Part shown: positions 1 through 6,053 of the stretch, one piece after another
Layout: each line of letters starts with the position of its first letter
Position numbering within the stretch: the stretch's first letter is position 1
NCBI GenBank assembly: GCA_900547045.1
Contig: URFB01000069.1
Location: 1-6,604, forward strand
Length of the DNA stretch: 6,604 nt
Direction: 5' to 3'
DNA from: an uncultured Mollicutes bacterium
GTDB taxonomy: Bacteria > Bacillota_I > Bacilli_A > Acholeplasmatales > Anaeroplasmataceae
Position numbers and translations under genes: made by a program
The notes under the pieces: model-generated
The model's database searches: none
What the model saw: only the letters and a program-made list of their open reading frames with translations
What the model was told of the DNA's origin: nothing

Positions 1-135
1 GGCCTTAATTAAGATATATAGCTCGTCTGAGCTTTTATCTAAGAATGTCTTCAAGCGCCAGTTCTTTAAAATGTTATTTCCATCAGAAAGGCCAAACACA
101 ATATTAGAATTTCCAACATCTACAAGTAATACCAT
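1..135 (-). CDS. coaX: Type III pantothenate kinase, N-terminal part (runs off the left edge)
   Basis: Only the first 45 codons are present. The protein begins MVLLVDVGNSNIVFGLSDG, which matches the N-terminal phosphate-binding strand of CoaX (usual form DVGNTNIV.G..D). It continues with a WRLKT segment and a DELYILI segment that correspond to the family's W-R-(I/L)-x-T and (D/E)-E-Y-x-x-L positions. CoaX phosphorylates pantothenate in the first step of CoA synthesis in the cytosol; it belongs to the ASKHA fold and is insensitive to CoA feedback (family knowledge). The ATG at 135 is preceded by TAAGGAGG seven bases upstream, and the TAA of that motif is the stop codon of the hydrolase gene before it, so the two are probably translationally coupled. 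It is the third gene of a leftward operon. The catalytic centre and C-terminus lie outside the window. Confidence 0.9.
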   Translation of the reverse strand, partial: MVLLVDVGNSNIVFGLSDGNNILKNWRLKTFLDKSSDELYILIKA

Positions 136-142
136 TATTTTT

Positions 143-150
143 CCTCCTTA
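143..150 (-). promoter_or_regulatory. coaX ribosome binding site overlapping the preceding stop codon
   Basis: On the minus strand this reads TAAGGAGG, seven bases before the coaX ATG. Its first three bases are the stop codon of the upstream hydrolase, so a ribosome ending on the hydrolase sits directly on the coaX Shine-Dalgarno. This fixes the coaX start and suggests coupled expression. Confidence 0.85.
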
Positions 151-1062
151 AAGCTTTATAAAATCAAAAATTTTATTCCAAACATCCATATCCTGATTTG
201 TCATTTTAACAAAATCAATGGATTCAAAATACTTAATTTGTTCATCTAAAGACAAACTATTTTCCTTTTGTTTATTATTAAAATCCTTAAATACATCATC
301 CATGTATTTAACCGCCTCATAGCTATAATTAGGGTTATGCTTCTTACCATCTAGCATTAAATAGTTAGGCTCAGATTTTAAATGTTTTTTCAAATAATTA
401 ATTCCTATATTAGGATTAACCATTTCATCATCACTAGAATGGATAATCATTAGATTACCCTTAAACTTTTCTAGCTTTGATATTACCTCAGCGCTTGACT
501 CATAATATTTAGCATTTAGGCTCTTTTCATAATCAAGAATCAATTGAGGCTCTACTGCTATAGAAGACAGAAGGTCAATTGCTACAAAGCCTGATATTGC
601 GACTACAGTTTTAATGTAGGGCTTATATTTTGCAATATTTAAGCTAGCAAAAGCACCTAAGCTATGTCCTATTACAATAATATTTTCATATGTTTGATGT
701 AAATTTTCTAGCACAAGGTCAAGGGACGCAATTGCACCAAGCAAGCCATTTATTTTATACCCATCGCTCTTGCCAGTACCAAACATATCATAGGCATAAA
801 CCATATAGCCCTGACGAGCTATTGTTTCTACCTCTCTTATATAGCTTAAATGACCAGGTCCCATACCATGTACGAAGACAACAAGTGGCTCATATATTTT
901 ATTATAGAAATAAAAGCCTCCCATTATTCTATTTTGATTAATTTCTATATTATATTCATTAAAATTAAGGCCCTTAAAATCCTTATAGCTAAAGTATTTT
1001 AAATATGGCGCATAATCATATCTTTTAATAAATTGTTTTTTATATTCTTCTAAATCTAGCAT
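148..1062 (-). CDS. Alpha/beta hydrolase (serine hydrolase, Hydrolase_4/S33-like)
   Basis: This is a 304-residue soluble protein with an alpha/beta-hydrolase core and no signal peptide. The oxyanion-hole motif HGMGPG lies at residues 65-70 and is followed by GYMVYAYDMFGTGKSDG, typical of the monoglyceride-lipase/S33 group. The nucleophile elbow GHSLG puts the catalytic serine at 134. The acid is probably Asp212 in HSSDDEMV and the catalytic histidine His242 in DGKKHN. The last 50 or so residues form a charged, probably helical tail beyond the usual core. The substrate cannot be told from sequence. It is the middle gene of the operon between an ECF S-component and coaX, with 12 bp to coaX. The ATG at 1062 has no recognisable Shine-Dalgarno (upstream bases are AATTAATAAATATT), so initiation may be weak or depend on read-on from the gene before. 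Family certain, role unknown. Confidence 0.88.
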   Translation of the reverse strand: MLDLEEYKKQFIKRYDYAPYLKYFSYKDFKGLNFNEYNIEINQNRIMGGFYFYNKIYEPLVVFVHGMGPGHLSYIREVETIARQGYMVYAYDMFGTGKSDGYKINGLLGAIASLDLVLENLHQTYENIIVIGHSLGAFASLNIAKYKPYIKTVVAISGFVAIDLLSSIAVEPQLILDYEKSLNAKYYESSAEVISKLEKFKGNLMIIHSSDDEMVNPNIGINYLKKHLKSEPNYLMLDGKKHNPNYSYEAVKYMDDVFKDFNNKQKENSLSLDEQIKYFESIDFVKMTNQDMDVWNKIFDFIKL

Positions 1063-1108
1063 AATATTTATTAATTTTGCTCATCAAGGAATGCTTTTTC
1101 ATCATCGC

Positions 1109-1849
1109 TTAGGAGCGAAAATTCTCATCATCCTTATTTGATGTATCTTCTTTATCTTCTAAATTACTAGAATCTAAATCCTTTAAAGAATTATCATCTT
1201 CAAAATTATATAAAGATGAAGCATTAAGCTTTTCTTCTTGTTTTTTAAGAGCACGTTTCTTTTCTTCATCAGTAAATACACCAAGATTTAACTGTGTATC
1301 TCCTAAAATACAAATACGACAAACAACTGGAGATAAAACAACTGAAATTCCTAATTCAAGTAAGAATGAAATGCTAAATAAGCTAATTAAAGTTGGAAGT
1401 AATTTTGAAGCACCACCAAGTAATGGTAGGAAGAATACGACTTCTCCGACTCTAAAGATTGTAGAATTTACAATTGGTGTTGCAATAGCTGCTACACACA
1501 TACCTACGTAAATGTTATGTCTCTTTAGCCATTTGTTTAACCAACCAGAAGCAAGTCCAGCAAGAATACCCTTTCCAAGAACTACAACAACAGTACCAAA
1601 CCAACTATATTGGAAGAAGGCTGCGCATGATGGGTCAAATATTAGAATATATAATCCCCAAAAGCCACCAGTAATACAACCAGCGATTGGTCCTAATAAA
1701 ATAGCTGATATTGCAATCGGAACAAGCGATAATGCAGGTGAATACTCTCCAATTTTAAAATTGGTAGCGAATGCCTGAAGTACAATTGAAGTTGCGATAA
1801 AGATTGCCAATAGAACTAATTTTAGGATTTCTTTTTTTTCGATTTTCAT
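1109..1849 (-). CDS. ECF transporter S-component, vitamin or cofactor uptake (specificity unresolved)
   Basis: This is a 246-residue membrane protein. Hydrophobic segments fall at about residues 10-29, 38-58, 60-75, 82-103, 113-141 and 150-178, giving the six-helix layout of energy-coupling-factor S-components. The segment LVPIAISAILLGPIAGCITGGFWG (about 42-65) is typical of the family, where helix ends contact the shared EcfT/EcfA module, which is not in this window. S-components bind one vitamin with high affinity. Pantothenate is attractive because coaX is two genes downstream, but no motif proves it. Residues 193-246 are a very acidic, low-complexity cytoplasmic tail, unusual for the family. 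The tail may be cut short by a one-base frameshift at the T run at 1118-1121; see findings. The ATG at 1849 has a modest GTGAGG site ten bases upstream, and the gene is first in its operon. Confidence 0.85.
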   Translation of the reverse strand: MKIEKKEILKLVLLAIFIATSIVLQAFATNFKIGEYSPALSLVPIAISAILLGPIAGCITGGFWGLYILIFDPSCAAFFQYSWFGTVVVVLGKGILAGLASGWLNKWLKRHNIYVGMCVAAIATPIVNSTIFRVGEVVFFLPLLGGASKLLPTLISLFSISFLLELGISVVLSPVVCRICILGDTQLNLGVFTDEEKKRALKKQEEKLNASSLYNFEDDNSLKDLDSSNLEDKEDTSNKDDENFRS

Positions 1850-1872
1850 ATTAAATTTTCCTCACTTTCTAG

Positions 1873-1884
1873 ACCCTTTCGGGT
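1873..1884 (-). promoter_or_regulatory. Small GNRA-loop hairpin in the S-component leader
   Basis: On the minus strand this reads ACCC-GAAA-GGGT, a four-base-pair stem closed by a GNRA tetraloop. It sits in the short predicted 5' leader (about 45 nt), just ahead of the weak ribosome binding site. I could not match it to preQ1, TPP, THF or another known riboswitch. It may be a minor stability element or chance. Confidence 0.35.
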
Positions 1885-1900
1885 TCCATAAGCCGATAAC

Positions 1901-1928
1901 ATTATACTACTTTTTAAGAAACATGCAA
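1901..1928 (-). promoter_or_regulatory. Promoter of the S-component/hydrolase/coaX operon
   Basis: On the minus strand a perfect TATAAT lies at 1906-1901 with TTGCAT at 1928-1923 and a 16-bp spacer. The start site would be near 1894, giving a leader of about 45 nt. The -10 is consensus and the -35 matches only its TTG part. It is back to back with the rqcH promoter. Confidence 0.65.
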
Positions 1929-1944
1929 GTTTTTTTAAAAACTA

Positions 1945-1953
1945 TGCTATAAT
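1945..1953 (+). promoter_or_regulatory. Extended -10 promoter of rqcH
   Basis: The plus strand reads TGCTATAAT, a consensus extended -10 (TGnTATAAT). No good -35 lies 16-18 bp upstream, which the TG extension may offset. Transcription should begin near 1960, leaving a leader of about 24 nt. Confidence 0.65.
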
Positions 1954-1968
1954 TACTTTAGAAATTTT

Positions 1969-1973
1969 AAGGA
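1969..1973 (+). promoter_or_regulatory. rqcH ribosome binding site that sets the start at 1984
   Basis: AAGGA lies ten bases before the ATG at 1984 but only one base before the in-frame GTG at 1975. The GTG therefore cannot be used efficiently, and the ATG is the better start. Confidence 0.75.
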
Positions 1974-1983
1974 CGTGATTCAA

Positions 1984-3615
1984 ATGGCATTTGATGGCAT
2001 TTTATTTTATAAGCTAGGCCTTGAGCTTAAGGCTTTAGAAACCGGAAAAATTAATAAAATTCAAGAAGCTTCCGCTAATGAATTTTTATTTACCGTAAGA
2101 CGTAACAAAGAAAATTATAAGTTATTAATTTCCCTTTCAGCTAATTACCCTCGTATTCATATTACCAATGAGACCTATGATTTTCCAAGAGAGCCTAAAA
2201 GCTTTACAATGCTTTTAAGAAAATATTTTGAAGGAAGCCAAATCATGGAAATATCAACTCATGAAACTGACCGTGTTATGTCAATTACCTGCTCAAAATA
2301 TAATGATATGGGTGATTTTGAAAAGAAAACCCTCGTAATTGAAATTTTAGGACGCTATTCAAATCTAATTGTTATTGAGGACGGAAAAATCCTTGAAGCC
2401 TTTCATCATTTAGGACTTGGAGAATTAAGAGTAATTCTACCTAATGGTAATTATTCTTATCCTGATACCCTAAATAAGCTTAATCCTTTAAAGCTAAGCT
2501 ATGAGGAAATCCAAAAATTAGTGGCAGAAAATAATTCACCTAAGGAAATAACCTCAAAGCTTCTTGGCCTTTCACTTAAAACGGCCATTTTAGCCTTTGA
2601 TAGTGAAAATCCCGCCCAAAGCCTTTTTGAGCTTATTCATGAAAATACACCATGCCAATATTTTGATTCAAAGAAAAATGATATTAGCTATTATATGGTA
2701 GAGGGCGGAAAATCCTATCCTTCTTTTTCTAGCTTACTTGATGAATATTTTAAGGAAGAAGCCCTAAAGGAAAGAATTAAGGCTAAAACAGGTAATATTG
2801 AATCCTTCATTGATAAGCAAATCAATAAAAATAAGTCTAAGGAGCGTAAGCTATTAGATGAATTAGATAAGGCTGGTCAGGCCGATAAATATCGTCTTTA
2901 TGGTGAGCTTTTAATTGCTAATAATTATTTAGAAGGGCACAAAAAGAATATTAGTGTTTTAAATTATTATACAAATGAAAATGTTAGCATTCCTCTTGAT
3001 GAGCGCTATGATATTATGGGTAATTCTAAGCTTTATTTTAAAAAATATCAAAAAGCTAAGAATGCTATTTCACATATTAATGAGCAACTGATAATCATCA
3101 AGGATGAGCTTGATTATTTTAATTTACTAAAGGCCCAAATTAAGGTTTGTGATTTAAAGGACGCACTTGAAATTCAGCAGGAGCTAATTGATAACCACTA
3201 TATGATCTTAAAATCTAAGCCTGAGCGTCTGCAAAAAACTAAAATTACAAGCTATATTTTACCTTCTGGTCACACCGTTTTAGTTGGTAAAAACAATATT
3301 CAAAATGATATGGTTACAAATAAAATGGCCCGTCCTTCTGAGCTTTGGTTTCATGTTAAGGATATACCGGGAAGCCATGTGCTTTTACAATCAAGCGAGG
3401 AAGCTACAGAAGAGGAAATCAGAGCCTGTGCTAATCTAGCTGCTTATTTTTCAGTTGCCAGAGATTCTTCTTCAGTACCAGTTAATTATACTCGTGCTAA
3501 AAATATAAAAAAAATACCAGGACATAAAAACTGCTTCGTCCAAATTAAAGGGGAAAAAACAATTTTTATCGATCCTGATATTGAATTAATTAATAAATTG
3601 GAGCTTAAGAAATAA
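1984..3615 (+). CDS. rqcH: Ribosome quality control protein RqcH (NFACT/FbpA family)
   Basis: RqcH binds stalled 50S subunits carrying peptidyl-tRNA and recruits tRNA-Ala to add C-terminal alanine tails that mark the peptide for degradation (known from Bacillus subtilis). It is also annotated as fibronectin-binding protein FbpA. From the ATG the protein has 543 residues, slightly short of the usual 560-570. It opens with MAFDGILFYKLGLEL, the family N-terminus. NFACT-N carries the SFTMLLRKYFEG motif and the conserved Asp-Arg pair at 96-97, equivalent to D97/R98 needed for tailing. Charged coiled-coil segments span about 255-310 and 350-400. The C-terminal NFACT-R domain (about 420-535) shows VGKNNIQND, ELWFHVKDIPGSHV and YTRAKNIKKIPG. 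An in-frame GTG nine bases upstream was rejected on ribosome-binding-site spacing. All key motifs are intact. Its 3' end overlaps the opposing HPt gene by 11 bp. Confidence 0.95.
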   Translation: MAFDGILFYKLGLELKALETGKINKIQEASANEFLFTVRRNKENYKLLISLSANYPRIHITNETYDFPREPKSFTMLLRKYFEGSQIMEISTHETDRVMSITCSKYNDMGDFEKKTLVIEILGRYSNLIVIEDGKILEAFHHLGLGELRVILPNGNYSYPDTLNKLNPLKLSYEEIQKLVAENNSPKEITSKLLGLSLKTAILAFDSENPAQSLFELIHENTPCQYFDSKKNDISYYMVEGGKSYPSFSSLLDEYFKEEALKERIKAKTGNIESFIDKQINKNKSKERKLLDELDKAGQADKYRLYGELLIANNYLEGHKKNISVLNYYTNENVSIPLDERYDIMGNSKLYFKKYQKAKNAISHINEQLIIIKDELDYFNLLKAQIKVCDLKDALEIQQELIDNHYMILKSKPERLQKTKITSYILPSGHTVLVGKNNIQNDMVTNKMARPSELWFHVKDIPGSHVLLQSSEEATEEEIRACANLAAYFSVARDSSSVPVNYTRAKNIKKIPGHKNCFVQIKGEKTIFIDPDIELINKLELKK

Positions 3616-3958
3616 AAGCCTGAAGCTCATTAAAGCTAGCGTCAAATGTTTCTAAAACAGACGCTATTTTTTCTTTATCAATTTTACCCTCCTTAAGCTC
3701 TTTAAGTAAAGACAAAAGCTCATCATAAAGCCTTTTAAGCCCTAAATTAAGGGTTATACCCTTTAGCGTATGAAGTAAGGCATAAAGCTTACTATCCATA
3801 TAATTGGCATAGCTTGCCTCTTCCTTGCTAAGCGCATCCTCTACCCTTAATCTAAAGTCTTTATATTCACTAATAAATGAAGACGCAACCTTTCTAAATA
3901 GACCATCAAGGCCTCCTAGGTAGCTCATTGCTACATCATAATCAAAATATTTTCCCAT
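3605..3958 (-). CDS. Stand-alone HPt (histidine phosphotransfer) domain protein
   Basis: This 117-residue protein is almost entirely one helical HPt domain. The hallmark lies at residues 63-73, HTLKGITLNLG, matching the H-x-L-K-G-x-x-x-x-x-G core, so His63 is the likely phosphorylated residue. HPt proteins relay phosphoryl groups between response-regulator receiver domains in multistep phosphorelays, or between a hybrid kinase and a regulator. No kinase or receiver gene lies in the window, so its partners are elsewhere. It follows the M18 peptidase gene by 5 bp and is the last gene of that operon. No Shine-Dalgarno is visible before the ATG (upstream AAAATAGATATT), so translation probably relies on ribosomes leaving the peptidase gene. 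Its stop codon lies within the last codons of rqcH on the other strand. The domain call is firm; the pathway is unknown. Confidence 0.8.
   Translation of the reverse strand: MGKYFDYDVAMSYLGGLDGLFRKVASSFISEYKDFRLRVEDALSKEEASYANYMDSKLYALLHTLKGITLNLGLKRLYDELLSLLKELKEGKIDKEKIASVLETFDASFNELQAFIS
3637..3672 (+). terminator. Intrinsic terminator of rqcH, inside the opposing hpt gene
   Basis: The perfect inverted repeat TAGCGTC (3637-3643) and GACGCTA (3660-3666) is followed directly by six T's (3667-3672). Within the loop, TGTTT (3647-3651) can also pair with AAACA (3655-3659), lengthening the stem with a three-base AAA bulge. It starts 22 bp past the rqcH stop and lies antisense to the C-terminal codons of hpt, so the same bases code protein on one strand and terminate on the other. 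Confidence 0.7.
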
Positions 3959-3963
3959 AATAT

Positions 3964-5250
3964 CTATTTTATTATATATACATTCTTTTCTTTTTTAATT
4001 TTAGCACTATAAAATGCCTTCATACCATCTACAAGAATCTTGGCATCATAAACACCTGCGGTTTCACAAGCAGAGTGCATGGCAAGCTGCGCAAGACCAA
4101 TATCAACAGATGGAATAGAAACCATTTGGGTTGAAATAGCCCCAAGGGTAGAGCCTCCTCTTACATCTGAACGATTTGTAAATTCCTGATATTTAATATT
4201 GTTAACCTCAAAAACTCGCTTTAATACTGCACTAGACATAGCGTCAGTTGTATAGGCCTGGTTTGCATTATATTTTATTACAATACCCTCATTCATATAA
4301 ACCTTATTTAGCTTATCAGTCTTAGCTAAATCGTTAGGATGAACAGCATGGGCATTATCACATGAAACTAAAAGCCCTCTTGCAATACTTCTATCAAGTG
4401 CGTCTTCTTCTGCACCTAAAGCCTTAAAAATACGCTTTAAATTTGAAGACATAAAGCCAGAACCTGCACCTTGCTTAGTCCTTGAGCCTACCTCTTCATT
4501 ATCAAATGATACATAAACATTTAAGGCATCCTCATCCTCGCCCTCTAAAAAGCCCTTTAGGGTTAAATAGGCGCTTTCTAGATTATCAATTTGAGGAGCC
4601 ATAAAATATTCAGAGCTAGCTCCAATTATACTTCCACGGTAGCGATTATAAATTTGAAGGTCAAATGATAAAATGTCTGACTCCTCTACTCCTAGGTTTT
4701 TAGCAAGTAGCTTTGATAGGTCAGCATCGCGACCTCCAAGTAAAGGAATTAAATCAATTTGAGCATTATAATTCTTTCCACTATTTACCTCACGATTAAA
4801 ATGAATACATTCATTTGGTATAACAAGTAAATCTCTATCAAAATCAACCAAGACCTCCTCAATCCTATCATTTTTCTTAACATAAGCACGTCCAGCAAGT
4901 GATAAGGGACGATCAAAAAATGATGAGTAAATAGGTCCACCATATACCTCAACATTCAATGATGAATATTGATCTAAAATAAGCTTATTATTAGGCTTAA
5001 CCTTAAGGGTTGGCGAATCCGTATGAGACGCTACAATTTTAAGGTTACAATCATTAATGCACTTAGGTGTTTTAAAAGCCATAATAGATGAGCTGTTTCT
5101 TATAATATAATATTTTTTTAAAGGCTCTATATGATAGCTTTCTTCCTCATTAAGCTCACAAAAGTCCTTTTCATCAAGCATTTTTTTAAGCTCATTTACA
5201 GCGTGATATTGCGTTTTAGCCGCTGCTAAAAATTTTAATAAATCCTTCAT
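3964..5250 (-). CDS. M18 family zinc aminopeptidase (aspartyl aminopeptidase-like)
   Basis: This 428-residue cytosolic di-zinc aminopeptidase removes N-terminal, often acidic, residues from peptides (family knowledge). All metal and catalytic motifs are present: ASHTDSP with His76, PQIDN with Asp222, SFDNEEVGS with the glutamates 252-253, SCDNAHAVHPN with Asp298, and AMHSACE with His392. GGSTLG at 366-370 is also typical. The N-terminus, MKDLLKFLAAAKTQYHAVNE, aligns with the normal family start. A longer frame to 5271 exists, but GGAGG six bases before the ATG at 5250 fixes the start. The length is normal for bacterial members. It begins one base after the thioesterase stop, so the two are surely co-transcribed and probably coupled. 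Bacterial members are often called ApeB or PepX-like, but I give no symbol since naming is inconsistent. Exact substrate preference is not readable here. Confidence 0.93.
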   Translation of the reverse strand: MKDLLKFLAAAKTQYHAVNELKKMLDEKDFCELNEEESYHIEPLKKYYIIRNSSSIMAFKTPKCINDCNLKIVASHTDSPTLKVKPNNKLILDQYSSLNVEVYGGPIYSSFFDRPLSLAGRAYVKKNDRIEEVLVDFDRDLLVIPNECIHFNREVNSGKNYNAQIDLIPLLGGRDADLSKLLAKNLGVEESDILSFDLQIYNRYRGSIIGASSEYFMAPQIDNLESAYLTLKGFLEGEDEDALNVYVSFDNEEVGSRTKQGAGSGFMSSNLKRIFKALGAEEDALDRSIARGLLVSCDNAHAVHPNDLAKTDKLNKVYMNEGIVIKYNANQAYTTDAMSSAVLKRVFEVNNIKYQEFTNRSDVRGGSTLGAISTQMVSIPSVDIGLAQLAMHSACETAGVYDAKILVDGMKAFYSAKIKKEKNVYIIK

Positions 5251-5251
5251 A

Positions 5252-5965
5252 TTATTCCTCCACTCTTGCAATAAAGGCCTCTGTTAAATTAACATAGCCA
5301 ACAAAATATTTATTATCATTTTCACTAAAATAATAAATATCAATTTTATCATCTAAAAGGGCCTCATGCAAATAATCAATTTGCATCCCCTTAATTCGAA
5401 AATCCGCACTAAGCTTAGTCATATTATAAATAAGCCTTGGATAAATAGCATTATTCATATGACCATTGTGATCTAGGTCATCATTTCTAACACGATAAGA
5501 TTCTATAAATTGTTTATTATGAGGTATCGCTACTCTTATTTTAGCAAAATCCTCATATAAGGTTTTAGGATAAAGCTCTCCATTATAATCAACACCAAGA
5601 GCTCTATCAATTCTTCTTGAATCATAATTAACAATGACCCATTTAGAAATACCATCACATACAATATCTCCACAGGCCGTTTCAACCTCATAATACCTAA
5701 TAAAATCAGCTCTCCCACGTCCCTTAGGCCAGGTTCTTAGCGTAACTGCCTCATCATAAGGAAGCTTCCCCTTTATTCTTATATATTGACTTGTAAGAAC
5801 CCAGATAAGCTTTTTTTTAAGCAAATCATGATATCCAACATTAAGCATAGCCGCATGATCTCCTGCAAGATCCTGAAAGCGGTCAAATAGAGAATGTATT
5901 TTAACTCTATCATACATATCATAATCTGAGGTTCTAAGCTTTTCATTAATCTCATATTTAAGCAT
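5252..5965 (-). CDS. Acyl-ACP thioesterase (Fat family, double hotdog)
   Basis: This 237-residue cytosolic enzyme would hydrolyse fatty acyl-ACP to release free fatty acids, as bacterial relatives of plant FatA/FatB do. The N-terminal hotdog (about 1-130) includes YEINEKLRTSDYDMYDRVK, FQDLAGDHA and WVLTSQYIRI. The C-terminal hotdog holds the signature DDLDHNGHMNNAIYPR (162-177), whose Asn167 and His169 fall at the family's catalytic region. The start was moved to the ATG at 5965: the longer frame's GTG at 5974 is itself part of the Shine-Dalgarno AGGTGAT. It is the first gene of a three-gene operon with the M18 peptidase and the HPt protein, and its last codons supply the GGAGG used by the peptidase. 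An extended -10 lies just upstream. Acyl-chain preference cannot be told. Confidence 0.9.
   Translation of the reverse strand: MLKYEINEKLRTSDYDMYDRVKIHSLFDRFQDLAGDHAAMLNVGYHDLLKKKLIWVLTSQYIRIKGKLPYDEAVTLRTWPKGRGRADFIRYYEVETACGDIVCDGISKWVIVNYDSRRIDRALGVDYNGELYPKTLYEDFAKIRVAIPHNKQFIESYRVRNDDLDHNGHMNNAIYPRLIYNMTKLSADFRIKGMQIDYLHEALLDDKIDIYYFSENDNKYFVGYVNLTEAFIARVEE
5257..5261 (-). promoter_or_regulatory. M18 peptidase ribosome binding site within the thioesterase end
   Basis: GGAGG on the minus strand lies six bases before the ATG at 5250 and within the final Val-Glu-Glu codons of the thioesterase. The stop TAA and the next ATG are one base apart. This decides the peptidase start and implies coupling. 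Confidence 0.85.
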
Positions 5966-5969
5966 AAAA

Positions 5970-5976
5970 ATCACCT
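5970..5976 (-). promoter_or_regulatory. Thioesterase ribosome binding site that sets the start at 5965
   Basis: The minus strand reads AGGTGAT, the 3' half of the ideal AGGAGGTGATC complement to 16S rRNA, ending four bases before the ATG at 5965. The in-frame GTG at 5974 is part of this site, so it is unlikely to be the start. Confidence 0.75.
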
Positions 5977-5982
5977 GGTAAA

Positions 5983-5991
5983 ATTATATCA
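5983..5991 (-). promoter_or_regulatory. Extended -10 promoter of the thioesterase/peptidase/hpt operon
   Basis: The minus strand reads TGATATAAT, a consensus extended -10. The -35 region holds only T-rich sequence. Transcription would begin near 5976, giving a leader of only about 11 nt that is mostly ribosome binding site. It lies just past the cold-shock gene's terminator, so it is an independent start. Confidence 0.6.
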
Positions 5992-6006
5992 TATTTTAAG
6001 AGCTTT

Positions 6007-6047
6007 AAAAATAAAAATACGTCATAAACTAAAAGTTTACAACGTAT
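6007..6047 (-). terminator. Intrinsic terminator of the cold-shock gene
   Basis: The minus strand forms a 13-bp stem: ATACGTTGTAAAC (6047-6035) pairs with GTTTATGACGTAT (6029-6017), with two G-U wobbles and a five-base loop. It is followed by TTTTATTTTT (6016-6007). It starts six bases after the cold-shock stop and separates that gene from the thioesterase operon. Confidence 0.9.
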
Positions 6048-6053
6048 CTTTAA

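Noticed and set aside
690..941. Plus-strand open frame of 83 codons
   Set aside because: It lies fully antisense to the alpha/beta hydrolase, whose catalytic motifs are intact. It has no ribosome binding site and no recognisable domain.
1074..1108. Small gene between the S-component and the hydrolase (MMKKHSLMSK-like frame)
   Set aside because: It is about 20 codons, overlaps the hydrolase start out of frame, lacks a ribosome binding site and is better explained by a frameshifted S-component tail.
1512..1778. Plus-strand open frame of 88 codons
   Set aside because: It is antisense to the S-component membrane region, and its composition reflects the complement of that gene.
1975..1983. GTG at 1975 as the start of rqcH
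   Set aside because: It sits one base from the AAGGA site, and the family N-terminus MAFDG begins at the ATG at 1984.
3601..3628. GAGCTT/AAGCTC repeat as a two-way terminator
   Set aside because: The 16-base loop is long, no T tract follows on either strand, and a much better terminator lies at 3637-3672.
5536..5718. Minus-strand open frame of 60 codons
   Set aside because: It is a shifted frame within the thioesterase, which has clear family motifs throughout.
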